Shown: positions 1-7,777 of the stretch, one piece after another
Layout: every line of letters begins with the position of its first letter
Numbering within the stretch: position 1 is the stretch's first letter
Assembly: GCF_003206155.1 (NCBI RefSeq)
Contig: NZ_PZJV01000001.1
Span: forward strand, 861,325 to 925,324
Direction: 5' to 3'
Source: Salinicola halophilus
GTDB taxonomy: Bacteria; Pseudomonadota; Gammaproteobacteria; Pseudomonadales; Halomonadaceae
DNA: 64,000 nt
Notes under the pieces: model-generated
Told to the model about the DNA's origin: nothing
Database searches by the model: none
What the model saw: the letters and a program-made list of their open reading frames with translations, nothing else
Made by a program: the position numbers and the translations under genes

Positions 1-1
1 C

Positions 2-367
2 TGGCAGATCTACGATCACTCCAGCGGCAAGACTCGCAGCGGAGGATTCACCACCCATGATCCCGCCGATGTACCGCCGGCAGTGGTCAAGGCGGCGCTG
101 CGGGCCACCCGGCTCATCGGCAACGGCCTTTACGGGGTCGATCTCAAGCAGATCGGCGAGCGCGTGGTGGTCATCGAGGTCAACGACAACCCCAATCTCG
201 ATGCGGGAGTGGAGGATCTGGTATTGCGCGATGCGCTCTACACGCGAGTGATGAGCGTCTTTCTCAAGCGCATGGAGCGCCAGCTCGAACCGGGACGCGG
301 CGAGACCGGGCAGAACCCGGTACCGGCACGCGCCCTGGAAAGAACCGCGCCCGGCATCGAGCGTTAG
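2..367 (+). CDS. RimK-like ATP-grasp protein, C-terminal end (partial)
   Basis: The frame is open from base 2, so the start lies outside the window and only about 121 residues remain. The visible part ends in the core of an ATP-grasp ligase: GNGLYGVDLK, then VIEVNDNPNLDAGVED, where the E-x-N pair is the usual Mg-ATP ligand. The GVED ending and the following helix (LYTRVMSVFLKRMERQ) match RimK-family proteins, which ligate amino acids or glutamate to carboxylates. The last ~25 residues are a hydrophilic tail rich in Arg, Pro and Gly. The substrate cannot be told. The stop is 17 bp from the convergent DUF2797 stop. Confidence 0.8.
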   Translation, partial: WQIYDHSSGKTRSGGFTTHDPADVPPAVVKAALRATRLIGNGLYGVDLKQIGERVVVIEVNDNPNLDAGVEDLVLRDALYTRVMSVFLKRMERQLEPGRGETGQNPVPARALERTAPGIER

Positions 368-384
368 GAGAGCCTGGGTCGGCG

Positions 385-1239
385 CTAGGCGGCGTCGACC
401 TCGACTCGGTAGCCGGCGAACTTGCGCAGGTTGATCACGCCGGTATCGAGGATCAGGTACTGGCCCTTGATCGCCATCAGCGTGCCCTCGACGAGCGGCT
501 GCTTGTCGAAGTTGAACGAGACGATCTTGCGCGGCCAGGCGAGCGACGGGTAGTCGATCGATACCGCCGCGGCGTCCAACGCCTGGATGGCATCATCACC
601 GAAGCGCTGCCGCAAGCCGTCGAGTTCATCGCCGACCGCCGTCAGTAGCCGGTCGCGCTCGGCGTGAAGCGCCAGCGGTGTCACCTCGTGCTTGAGCATC
701 GCGCGCCAGTTGGTGCGATCGGACACGTGGGGTTTGAACAGGGTCTCCACCAAGCCCGACTGCTGACGCGTCGCTACCTCCAGAATGGGCAGCGCCTGGA
801 TCGCGCCCTGGTCGAGCCAGCGCCCGGGGGTGTTGGTGCCGCGAGTGATGCCGACCTTGAGCCCCGAGGCGTTGGCCAGATAGACGATATGCGGTCGAAA
901 GCAGTGGCGCTCGCCCCACTCGGGTTCGCGGCAGGTGCCCTGGAAGTAGTGACAGGTTTCCGGGCGCACGATACACAGATCGCAGCTGGCCAACCGGGTG
1001 AAGCAGGGGTAACAGTGCCCCTGGGCGAAACTCTTGCGCGTCTTGCGGCCGCAGTGGACACAGTGGATCTCGCCCAGGTGGCGAAGTCGCAGACGTTCGC
1101 CCAGGCGAGCATTGAGCGAAAGCGTCGCGTCACCCGCCCTGAGGCGATACTCCGCCACGCCGGCGGGCGGCAGATGGATATCCAGCTTACGCAGCGAGCC
1201 TTCGATCGCTGCTGTGTCGGACGAGATCAAGTCCGCCAT
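385..1239 (-). CDS. DUF2797 family protein
   Basis: Protein of 284 residues. The centre has closely spaced cysteines (CVHCGRKTRKS, CYPCF, CDLC, then ETCHYFQGTCREPEWG), which look like metal-binding knuckles. They are followed by the family-typical stretch ending in LKVGITR. Function is unknown; DUF2797 is known from gammaproteobacteria, and the Cys pattern suggests zinc or nucleic-acid binding (inference). The ATG at 1239 (MADLISSD) was chosen because it follows the YeaC stop by 7 bp; an in-frame ATG at 1302 would lie inside YeaC. It is the last gene of a minus-strand block with YeaC and the rhomboid protease. Confidence 0.85.
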   Translation of the reverse strand: MADLISSDTAAIEGSLRKLDIHLPPAGVAEYRLRAGDATLSLNARLGERLRLRHLGEIHCVHCGRKTRKSFAQGHCYPCFTRLASCDLCIVRPETCHYFQGTCREPEWGERHCFRPHIVYLANASGLKVGITRGTNTPGRWLDQGAIQALPILEVATRQQSGLVETLFKPHVSDRTNWRAMLKHEVTPLALHAERDRLLTAVGDELDGLRQRFGDDAIQALDAAAVSIDYPSLAWPRKIVSFNFDKQPLVEGTLMAIKGQYLILDTGVINLRKFAGYRVEVDAA

Positions 1240-1246
1240 GGAGAGC

Positions 1247-1513
1247 TCAGTTGATCCATTTGATGGCGGCTTCCTCGGCGGACGACGCATCACCCGAGGC
1301 ACACTCGTTGCGCTCGAGATACCCCACCCGCTCCTCGGCCGGCACGTCGTGAATCATCTCGTACTTGATCACGGCTTCCATGCAGAGCTCGGTCTGCTCG
1401 TCGCTCAGCCGCCGTCCGTCGGGCCACTTGCGCAGCTGGATCGCCTGCTTGAAGCTCGTATACATCTCAGCGGTCATCTGCGCGACCATCTGGTCGAAAC
1501 TCTTCTCGTTCAT
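1247..1513 (-). CDS. DUF1315 (YeaC-like) protein
   Basis: Small soluble protein of 88 residues beginning MNEKSFDQMVAQMT. It carries the DUF1315/YeaC pattern KWPDGRRLSDEQ followed by a C-terminal ECMEAVIKYE-like helix. Function is unknown. The start at 1513 is preceded by a strong GAGGAG ribosome-binding site at about 1520; a longer frame from 1543 lacks one. It lies between the rhomboid gene (82 bp upstream) and DUF2797 (7 bp downstream). From memory the same order rhomboid-YeaC-DUF2797 occurs in Pseudomonas next to NAD kinase, which supports all three calls. Confidence 0.88.
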   Translation of the reverse strand: MNEKSFDQMVAQMTAEMYTSFKQAIQLRKWPDGRRLSDEQTELCMEAVIKYEMIHDVPAEERVGYLERNECASGDASSAEEAAIKWIN

Positions 1514-1594
1514 TGCCGTTCTCCTCTTCGTCTCTTCGGGCACCGATGCGCCCGCAACGTCGCCACTCGGCGATTGGACTCGTCGCTCGTCGGC

Positions 1595-2446
1595 TCAGCG
1601 CTGTCGGTCGGTCACGCAACGGCTGGCGATCGCGGCGATGACCAGGCCCACCAGCAGACCGCCCAGATGCGCCTCGTTGGCGACGTTGCCGAAACCGACC
1701 GATCCCGCCATGTCCGTCATCGTGAAGACCATCCAGATCAGCATGAAGACCACCAGCATCTGCGGCACGAAGTAACCGCTCCCCGGCCGCAGCCGAGAGA
1801 GTAGCCAGACATAGCCGAGAAGCGCGTAGTCGACGCCGGACATGCCGCCGAAAAGCACCGTGCCGGTGGCGTACTGCGCCAGATTGGACCCGATTGCCGC
1901 GACCAGCACGATCGGTGCCAGCCAGCGCCGCCCCTGGATCGCCTCGATCTGACGACCGAAGTACCAGAGCCAGAGCATGTTGAATACGATGTGCATCCAG
2001 CCAAAGTGCAGCAGTACCGGCGTCACCAGCCGCCACAGCTGCCCGCTGGCGAGCGTGTGTTCGAGATTGCCCGCCATCAGGCGGTCGCCGACGATCTCGA
2101 GCGGCACGATGCTCAAGGCCCGAACGATCGCGTCGTCGAGCGCTCCCATGGCAAAGAATATCAGCGTGCACACCGCGATGAGCGAGGCCGTCAGCGGCGC
2201 CTGCGCGAAGGCATGCCCCGTGACACCTTTACCTCGTCGAGGCTTGGCGGGTGCCGCGGTCTCGAGCTCGCCGCGATGCCACAGCTCGATCAAGCGAGCC
2301 GCCGCGTCGCGCTGCTCAGGATCGGCCAGCCAGACGATCTGCTGATCGTCCTGCTGCGTCACGCGGTGGCCGATCCGATGCGCCCAGAGCGTCTGGCGCA
2401 GGGTATGCGTGTCGAGATCCTTCGGCACGGCGAGAAGCTTGTACAT
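1595..2446 (-). CDS. glpG: Rhomboid intramembrane serine protease, GlpG type
   Basis: Protein of 283 residues, close to E. coli GlpG (276). An N-terminal cytosolic domain (about residues 1-75) is followed by a basic linker (KPRRGKG) and six hydrophobic helices. The catalytic serine is in GGMSGVDYALLGY at about residue 202, and the partner histidine is in NEAHLGGLLVG at about 257, both at E. coli-like positions. HFGWMHIVFNMLWLW is the conserved helix-2 motif. It cleaves membrane-spanning substrates inside the bilayer; the substrate here is unknown. It heads the glpG-yeaC-DUF2797 run. Confidence 0.92.
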   Translation of the reverse strand: MYKLLAVPKDLDTHTLRQTLWAHRIGHRVTQQDDQQIVWLADPEQRDAAARLIELWHRGELETAAPAKPRRGKGVTGHAFAQAPLTASLIAVCTLIFFAMGALDDAIVRALSIVPLEIVGDRLMAGNLEHTLASGQLWRLVTPVLLHFGWMHIVFNMLWLWYFGRQIEAIQGRRWLAPIVLVAAIGSNLAQYATGTVLFGGMSGVDYALLGYVWLLSRLRPGSGYFVPQMLVVFMLIWMVFTMTDMAGSVGFGNVANEAHLGGLLVGLVIAAIASRCVTDRQR

Positions 2447-2879
2447 AGTGAAGACGGCCCGTTGACTCGATGACGGCCGGTCGACGATTCACGCATCGGC
2501 CAGCGCGAACATTCTACATGAGCGACTCAGGACGTCGCGCCGAGCGGCCGACGGTTTGACGCCGCCCCGTTCGGTCCTGGCGTTGATGACGTTCGGCCCG
2601 GGCGTTGATGACATTCGATCGAGAAACGCATCGCCCATCGCGTCCACGAGCGATCCGGACGAGGGAGAAATCCGTCGCAGGTGACGTAGAAAAGAAAAAT
2701 CCGGCGGGAGGGCCGCCGGATAAGAGCAAGGGATCATTCAAGGGAACACTTAATCTGATGGCCTGACGCTGCGAGAGTTCCGCTGGGCGGCAAAAAAATC
2801 GGGATTATTTTTCCGTGAACCGACATTGCCTTGGCAGACAGAAGCTTAACCGCCGACCGATGCGGATTCCATGGAGCGA
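2447..2879. other. Intergenic gap, no gene seen
   Basis: This 433-bp gap separates the rhomboid gene from the metallophosphoesterase, both on the minus strand. It contains the minus-strand terminator at 2690-2721 and an imperfect direct repeat (GGCGTTGATGACGTTCG at 2579-2595, again with one change at 2601-2617, period 22). Frames of 75-105 codons here lack a ribosome-binding site and look non-coding. The rhomboid promoter presumably lies in the lower half. Confidence 0.6.
2690..2721 (-). terminator. Rho-independent terminator after the metallophosphoesterase
   Basis: Read on the minus strand, ATCCGGCGG, a 5-base loop and CCGCCGGAT form a perfect 9-bp stem followed directly by TTTTTCTTTTC. 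It lies about 160 bp downstream of the metallophosphoesterase stop, so it should end the nadK-phosphoesterase transcript. Confidence 0.8.
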
Positions 2880-3833
2880 TCAGGCACCACCCGCAGCGAT
2901 CGTTTGCGGCTCCACCCGGGTCCAGACGAACCGATCCGCGGTCAACGACGTTTCCCCCGACCAGCGATACGCCACCAGCCGACCGGCATCGATCGCGCTG
3001 TAGTCGAGACAGGCGATATTGTCGCGAACCACCGCCGGCACGCCGCGGCACCAGTAGTGGCCAACGAACAGCGGCGGTGCCTCCTCCGGATACCAGACCA
3101 GACGCTCGCGCTCGGCTGCGTCCAGCACTCGTCCTTCCAGCACGTCGGGAAGCGAATCGGGTTGAAAGACGACGTCCCCATAGGTATGCGGACGTTCACA
3201 CCAGAAGTGCGTACGAAAGGCGCGCCGATCGACACCGTTCGCCGAGCGAATGGTCATGCCGTCGGGCAGTGCCAGCTGCACCCCACGCGTGAGCACGTCG
3301 AGCACCCGATGCTCGAAACTGCCCCGCACGCTGGCTTCGGCGAGAAACGCCGCATCGATACGGCCGTTCGGACAGCGTCGACGAAAGGCATCGATCAGCG
3401 ACTCGTCCCAGCAGGCGTGGACTACCCGGAGTCCATCGAGCTCCAGGCACAGCGGCAGCTCCCGGAACCAGGCAAGCGTCTCCCGCCACTCCCGGGGGTG
3501 GTCACGAAACTGCTCGTGCGTACGCCGCATGATCCGGCTCGGAGGCGAGCCAGGGGCTCGCTCGGCGCTGACGATGGCGTTGACCTCGTGGTTGCCCATG
3601 ACGATGTGCGCTTCGCCGGCATCCACCATGCGGCGAGCGATCGAGACCGCCAGACGGATGCTCGGCCCGCGATCGATGAGATCCCCCAGAAAGATCACCC
3701 GCCGTCGCGGATGACGGTAGACGCCATGCACCTCGGCATAGCCGAGCTTGTCGAGCAGCGCGGCAAGCGTTCGACCGCAGCCGTGGACGTCACCGATCAG
3801 ATCGTAGCCTTCGAGCCCCGTCGGCATGCTCAT
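2880..3833 (-). CDS. Metallophosphoesterase (ApaH/PP2A-like)
   Basis: Protein of 317 residues of the calcineurin-like phosphoesterase superfamily. All core motifs are present: GDVHG (residues 14-18), GDLIDRGP (about 50-57) and GNHE (about 79-82), with later histidines in VVHACWD and VGHYW. These bind the two active-site metals. The substrate is not clear from sequence; protein phosphatase, Ap4A hydrolase and PrpE-like activities are all possible. The start is one base past the nadK stop (TGACATGAGC), so the two genes are translationally coupled. A second in-frame ATG is two codons in. Confidence 0.85.
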   Translation of the reverse strand: MSMPTGLEGYDLIGDVHGCGRTLAALLDKLGYAEVHGVYRHPRRRVIFLGDLIDRGPSIRLAVSIARRMVDAGEAHIVMGNHEVNAIVSAERAPGSPPSRIMRRTHEQFRDHPREWRETLAWFRELPLCLELDGLRVVHACWDESLIDAFRRRCPNGRIDAAFLAEASVRGSFEHRVLDVLTRGVQLALPDGMTIRSANGVDRRAFRTHFWCERPHTYGDVVFQPDSLPDVLEGRVLDAAERERLVWYPEEAPPLFVGHYWCRGVPAVVRDNIACLDYSAIDAGRLVAYRWSGETSLTADRFVWTRVEPQTIAAGGA

Positions 3834-3834
3834 G

Positions 3835-4716
3835 TCAGTCTCCCAGCCTGCTGCTCCAGCCGAGCTTGGAGCGGCACGCCTCGAAGAAACTGTGGCCGCG
3901 GGGATGGATCAGTGTGAGTCGTTGCGCCTTGCGCCGAACGTGGAGAATGTCACCGGGCTTGCAGACGACGCGAGTCTGTCCGTCGCAGCTGACATGGGGG
4001 TAGGCCTGATTGATGTCCCCGATGTGGACACGAATTTCGCTTGCCGCATCGATGACGATGGGGCGGCTCGACAGGGTATGCGGGAAGATCGGCACCAGCG
4101 TGATCGCCTCGAGCCCGGGATGGACGATCGGCCCGCCCCCGGAGAGCGCATAGGCAGTGGAGCCGGTGGGGGTCGACATGATCAGCCCGTCGGAGCGCTG
4201 GGAGTAGACGAAGCGGTCGTCGATGAAGAGTTCGAACTCGATCATTCGCGCGGCCTTGCCGGGATGGACCACCACGTCGTTGAGCCCCGAGCCGGAGCCG
4301 ATCAGACGCTCGCCGCGGTAGAGTTCGGCGTCGAGCAGAAAGCGTCGCTCGGAATCGTATTCGCCATCCAGCACTTCGCCGACTTTCTGCTCGACTTCAT
4401 CCGGGGCGATGTCGGTGAGAAAGCCCAGCCGGCCGCGGTTGATACCCAGAACCGGCGTCGCGCTATGACACAGCGTTCGCGCCGCGCCCAGCAGGCTGCC
4501 GTCGCCACCGACGACGACGACGAGATCGCAGAGCGTACCGAGCTCCTTGCGCTTGGCTTCGCGAAAGCCATGCTCCCCCATCAGCGCCGCGGTGCGATCC
4601 TCGATCACCACTGCCAGACCGCGCCGTGTGAGAAACGTGACCACACGCGTGAGCGTTTCGACCGCTTTATCGCTGCCCAACCGGCCGATGAGACCGACGG
4701 TATTGAAGACTTCCAT
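3835..4716 (-). CDS. nadK: NAD kinase
   Basis: Cytosolic enzyme that phosphorylates NAD+ to NADP+ with ATP. At 293 residues it matches E. coli NadK (292). GGDGS at about residue 72 is the catalytic GGDG motif, with the conserved blocks NRGRLGFLTD, SGLNDVVVHPG, then DGLIMSTPTGSTAYALSGGGPIV spread across the C-terminal half (longest block 20+ residues, about positions 176-198). It is the first gene of a two-gene unit with the metallophosphoesterase. The start ATG follows a GGAG-like site in the rather GC-rich leader. Confidence 0.96.
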   Translation of the reverse strand: MEVFNTVGLIGRLGSDKAVETLTRVVTFLTRRGLAVVIEDRTAALMGEHGFREAKRKELGTLCDLVVVVGGDGSLLGAARTLCHSATPVLGINRGRLGFLTDIAPDEVEQKVGEVLDGEYDSERRFLLDAELYRGERLIGSGSGLNDVVVHPGKAARMIEFELFIDDRFVYSQRSDGLIMSTPTGSTAYALSGGGPIVHPGLEAITLVPIFPHTLSSRPIVIDAASEIRVHIGDINQAYPHVSCDGQTRVVCKPGDILHVRRKAQRLTLIHPRGHSFFEACRSKLGWSSRLGD

Positions 4717-4864
4717 GCAAGGACTCTCTGGCCGCGTGACGACGGATGATTATGGGCGTCGGGCGCGGGTGCGGCAAACCCGGCAGCGGTGGCCCACAGC
4801 GTGCTAACGGTTCGTCGAAAGTGTTAGAATCACCTACGCTTTTGAGTGAACAGCAGAGTCATTT

Positions 4865-4896
4865 CGGGTGAGCGCCCTGGGTTGGGCGCTCACCCG
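4865..4896. promoter_or_regulatory. Strong leader hairpin before the PQQ dehydrogenase genes
   Basis: A perfect 13-bp inverted repeat (CGGGTGAGCGCCC, six-base loop TGGGTT, GGGCGCTCACCCG) lies 114 bp before the anchor gene. There is no T-run after it on either strand, so it does not look like an ordinary intrinsic terminator. It could be an mRNA leader structure or a protein-binding dyad. A weak -10-like TAGAAT lies just upstream at 4825-4830. No known riboswitch class was recognised. Confidence 0.45.
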
Positions 4897-5009
4897 CGTG
4901 CGTCGTCGTCATGGAGGGCATACCTCGACGCCGGTCATCGGCTGTCGCTGAAAACGAATCAGAACCGCCACGCACTCAAAACCGCTTTACCTAGGGAGAT
5001 TACAGGGCC

Positions 5010-5375
5010 ATGTCGCAAACCCCATCGCGCCGACTGGGAGCGATCGTACTGTTCGTCGCCTCGCTCGTCGGATTCGCCATCGCACTCTACGCCTATCTGA
5101 CCCCGCTGACCGGCGTCAACGGTTCGCTCGGGGCGCTTGTCGTCACGCTCGCCTGTTTGCTGCTCGCGCTGCTGGCGCTGGTACTCGCCGCCGCCAAGGG
5201 TCGCGGCGGCCGCGTCGTCTGCCGCGTGCTGATTCTTGCCGGACTCGCCGGCACCGGCTTTGCCGCTCTGCTCCTTCACCAGTGGTGGATCACCGTCGCC
5301 ATGATCGTCGGCCTGATCGGACTCGTCATCGACATGAATCGTCCGACCGCCTCGCATCGTCATGCGCATTCATAA
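5010..5375 (+). CDS. Membrane anchor of a split PQQ dehydrogenase
   Basis: Protein of 121 residues that is almost entirely hydrophobic. Likely membrane spans lie at about 9-30, 39-63, 68-90 and 92-110, and the tail is His-rich (HRHAHS). In one-piece membrane glucose and quinate dehydrogenases an N-terminal domain of about five helices anchors the enzyme and passes electrons to ubiquinone. This gene sits immediately before the catalytic gene and has that size and character, so I read it as the detached anchor (inference). The stop is 10 bp before the catalytic start, with that gene's AGGA site overlapping the stop. By itself it would be only a small membrane protein. Confidence 0.6.
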   Translation: MSQTPSRRLGAIVLFVASLVGFAIALYAYLTPLTGVNGSLGALVVTLACLLLALLALVLAAAKGRGGRVVCRVLILAGLAGTGFAALLLHQWWITVAMIVGLIGLVIDMNRPTASHRHAHS

Positions 5376-5385
5376 GGAACTCTTC

Positions 5386-7563
5386 ATGCCGACACCGATA
5401 TCAACCGCCCAGCGCCTCGGCACCGCCGCCGCGCTCGCGCTATGCCTGACACCGGGCGTGGTCCATGCCCAAGCACAGTCCACCGATACCGACGACGCCG
5501 CCCAGCCGGCGCAGTCTTCCGCCGAGTCATCGAATCGCGGGACGCAGGTCGCCGATACCGCTCGCGTTGACGATGCGCAAAGCGATGCCGGTCAGGGTGA
5601 TGCCAGCCAGGGTGACACCGATCAGGACGATGCCAACGACGACACGTCCGACCCGCAAGATCGCGACACGGCGTCGTCGAACGAGCCGCCGATTCCTCTG
5701 GTGCCGAACTCCACCGACTGGACCAGCTTTCACGGTCAGTTGAACGCCCAGAAATACAGCCCGCTGGATCAGATCAACGTCGATAACGTGGGTGATCTGG
5801 AGAAGGTCTGGGAAGTCCACACCGGCGATCTTTCCGACGGGTCGGGCGATCTCCCCGCGACGGTATGGTCCTCCACTCCGGTATTCGCCAACGACACGCT
5901 CTACATCGGCACGCCCTTCTATCGGCTGATCGCCTACAACCCGGCGACCGGCGAAGAGAAGTGGAGCTTCGATACCCAGTCCAGCAAGGAAGCGCTGACG
6001 CAGCCGGTGCTCAAGAACCGTGGCGTCGCCTACTGGGAAGCCGATGAGCCGGTCGAAGGCGAGTCGTGCCAGAAGATCGTCTACATGGGCACCATGGACG
6101 CGCAGCTCTTCGCCCTCGACGCCGACAGCGGTGAACTCTGCAAGGACTTCGCCGACAACGGCGTGCTCAACGTCGATCAGTGGAACACCGTCAATCCCAA
6201 GTACCCGCTGTCGCTGCTGCAGCCGCCGACCATCGTGGGCGACCACGTGATCTTCGGCTGGGCCGGTAAGGACTGGGCCTATCAGGAAGCGCCCCCGGGT
6301 ACCGTGTTCTCGATCAATGCCCGCACCGGCGAGCGCGAATGGACCTTCGAGGCCATTCCCGACGGCATCCGCGAGCAGAGCGGCACGGCCAACGTCTGGA
6401 CGCACATGTCGGCCGATGAAGAGAACAACCTGATCTATCTGCCGGTCTCCTCGCCGTCGCCCAACTACTGGGGCGGCAACCGCAAGGAAGAAGTACCGCT
6501 GGGAACTTCCACCACGGCGCTCGACGTCGATACCGGTGAAGTCGTCTGGTCACGCCAGTGGGTTCACCACGATATCTGGGACTACGACATCAACGCTGCG
6601 CCCACGCTGATGGACATCACCGTTGACGGCGAAGAAGTGCCGGCGCTGATTCAGGCAACCAAGATGGGCTTTCTGTTCGTGGTCAACCGCCTGACCGGCG
6701 AAGACGTCTGGCCGATCGAGGAGCGCCCGGTACCGGGCGGCGACGGCAGCGTCGAAGGCGAATACTACGCGCCGACCCAGCCCTTCCCGACCAAGCCGGC
6801 ACCGCTGCTCGACCAGTCCGAGAAGCCGAAGATCTGGGCTCTGGCCGATGCCGTCGGCGGCGGCCAGTGCTCGGCGCTGTGGGACGATCTCTGGTACGAA
6901 GGGATGTACACCCCGCCGACGACCCAGGGCGAGGGCACGCTAACCTTCCCGGACAGCGCCGGTGGCGTCCAGTGGGGCGGCGTGGCGTTCGATCCCGAGA
7001 GCCAGACCGCGATCGTCAACGTCTCTCACATCGTGCAGACGCTCAAGCTCTACAACCGCGAAGACTACGAGGAAGCCAACAACGGCTCCGGTAATGAAAG
7101 CGGTTTCGCGCCGCAGGAAGGCGCCCCTTACGGCATGCGTCTGGAAGTCGCCTCCAACTGGCTCGGCATGCCGTGCTGGGAGCCGCCGTTCGGTGAGATC
7201 GTCGCCCTCGACATGCACACCGGCGACGTCAAGTGGCGCAAGCCGGTCGGCGCCTCTCAGCAGTTCGGCTTCTTCATGCCGGAGCGCTGGGGCTCGCCCA
7301 CCATCGGCGGCCCGGCAGTCACCGCCGGCGGTGTCGTCTTCATCGGCGCCTCGATGGATGCCAAGGTTCGCGCCTTCTCGCTGGAGAGCGGCGACGAGCT
7401 GTGGTCCGACCAGACCATGGCCCCGGTCGTGGCCAACCCGTCGGTCTACGAATACGAAGGGCGTCAGTACGTAGCCTTCGTGTCGGGCGGCAACACCATC
7501 CTCAAGGACCAAGTCGGTGACCAGCTGGTCGTCTATGCGCTGCCGGAAGACGACGACGAGTAA
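5386..7563 (+). CDS. PQQ-dependent dehydrogenase, glucose/quinate family, catalytic part
   Basis: Periplasmic quinoprotein of 725 residues. A Sec signal peptide (cleavage probably after VHA, residue 28) is followed by a low-complexity Asp/Ser/Gln-rich linker to about residue 105, then an eight-bladed PQQ propeller. Family marks include YIGTPFYRLIAYNP, YMGTMDAQLFALDA, GTSTTALDVDTGEV, VHHDIWDYD (about 392) and ATKMGFLFVVNRLTGE (about 423); the last two carry the Asp and Lys known as active-site residues in membrane glucose dehydrogenase. Substrate is unproved: glucose, another sugar or a cyclic alcohol such as quinate. The start at 5386 follows AAGGAA; an upstream in-frame ATG at 5362 lies inside the anchor gene. 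No PQQ synthesis genes are in the window. Confidence 0.88.
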   Translation: MPTPISTAQRLGTAAALALCLTPGVVHAQAQSTDTDDAAQPAQSSAESSNRGTQVADTARVDDAQSDAGQGDASQGDTDQDDANDDTSDPQDRDTASSNEPPIPLVPNSTDWTSFHGQLNAQKYSPLDQINVDNVGDLEKVWEVHTGDLSDGSGDLPATVWSSTPVFANDTLYIGTPFYRLIAYNPATGEEKWSFDTQSSKEALTQPVLKNRGVAYWEADEPVEGESCQKIVYMGTMDAQLFALDADSGELCKDFADNGVLNVDQWNTVNPKYPLSLLQPPTIVGDHVIFGWAGKDWAYQEAPPGTVFSINARTGEREWTFEAIPDGIREQSGTANVWTHMSADEENNLIYLPVSSPSPNYWGGNRKEEVPLGTSTTALDVDTGEVVWSRQWVHHDIWDYDINAAPTLMDITVDGEEVPALIQATKMGFLFVVNRLTGEDVWPIEERPVPGGDGSVEGEYYAPTQPFPTKPAPLLDQSEKPKIWALADAVGGGQCSALWDDLWYEGMYTPPTTQGEGTLTFPDSAGGVQWGGVAFDPESQTAIVNVSHIVQTLKLYNREDYEEANNGSGNESGFAPQEGAPYGMRLEVASNWLGMPCWEPPFGEIVALDMHTGDVKWRKPVGASQQFGFFMPERWGSPTIGGPAVTAGGVVFIGASMDAKVRAFSLESGDELWSDQTMAPVVANPSVYEYEGRQYVAFVSGGNTILKDQVGDQLVVYALPEDDDE

Positions 7564-7602
7564 GCGTCGCAGCACATAGCAACGCCAAGTCGTAAGACGA
7601 TG

Positions 7603-7635
7603 ACGGGGCGGGCCTCAGGGCTCGCCCCGTTTTTC
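7603..7635 (+). terminator. Rho-independent terminator after the PQQ dehydrogenase
   Basis: ACGGGGCGGGCC, a four-base TCAG loop and GGCTCGCCCCGT form a 12-bp stem with one mismatch, followed by TTTTT. It begins about 40 bp after the stop and closes the anchor-dehydrogenase operon. Confidence 0.88.
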
Positions 7636-7777
7636 GTCGTGACACGGCCATCGCCACCGGCGAGACGCCTTCCGGCGCGGTGCAATTAATAGAACACCTG
7701 ACGTCTTTTATTCGATCGCGCTCTGTCTCGATACTCGATGAACAACCTCTCCCCCAACAACAAAGAGGTCTCATCGG

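Noticed and set aside
2489-2741. Small frames in the rhomboid-phosphoesterase gap
   Set aside because: No ribosome-binding site, odd composition, and a terminator lies within them.
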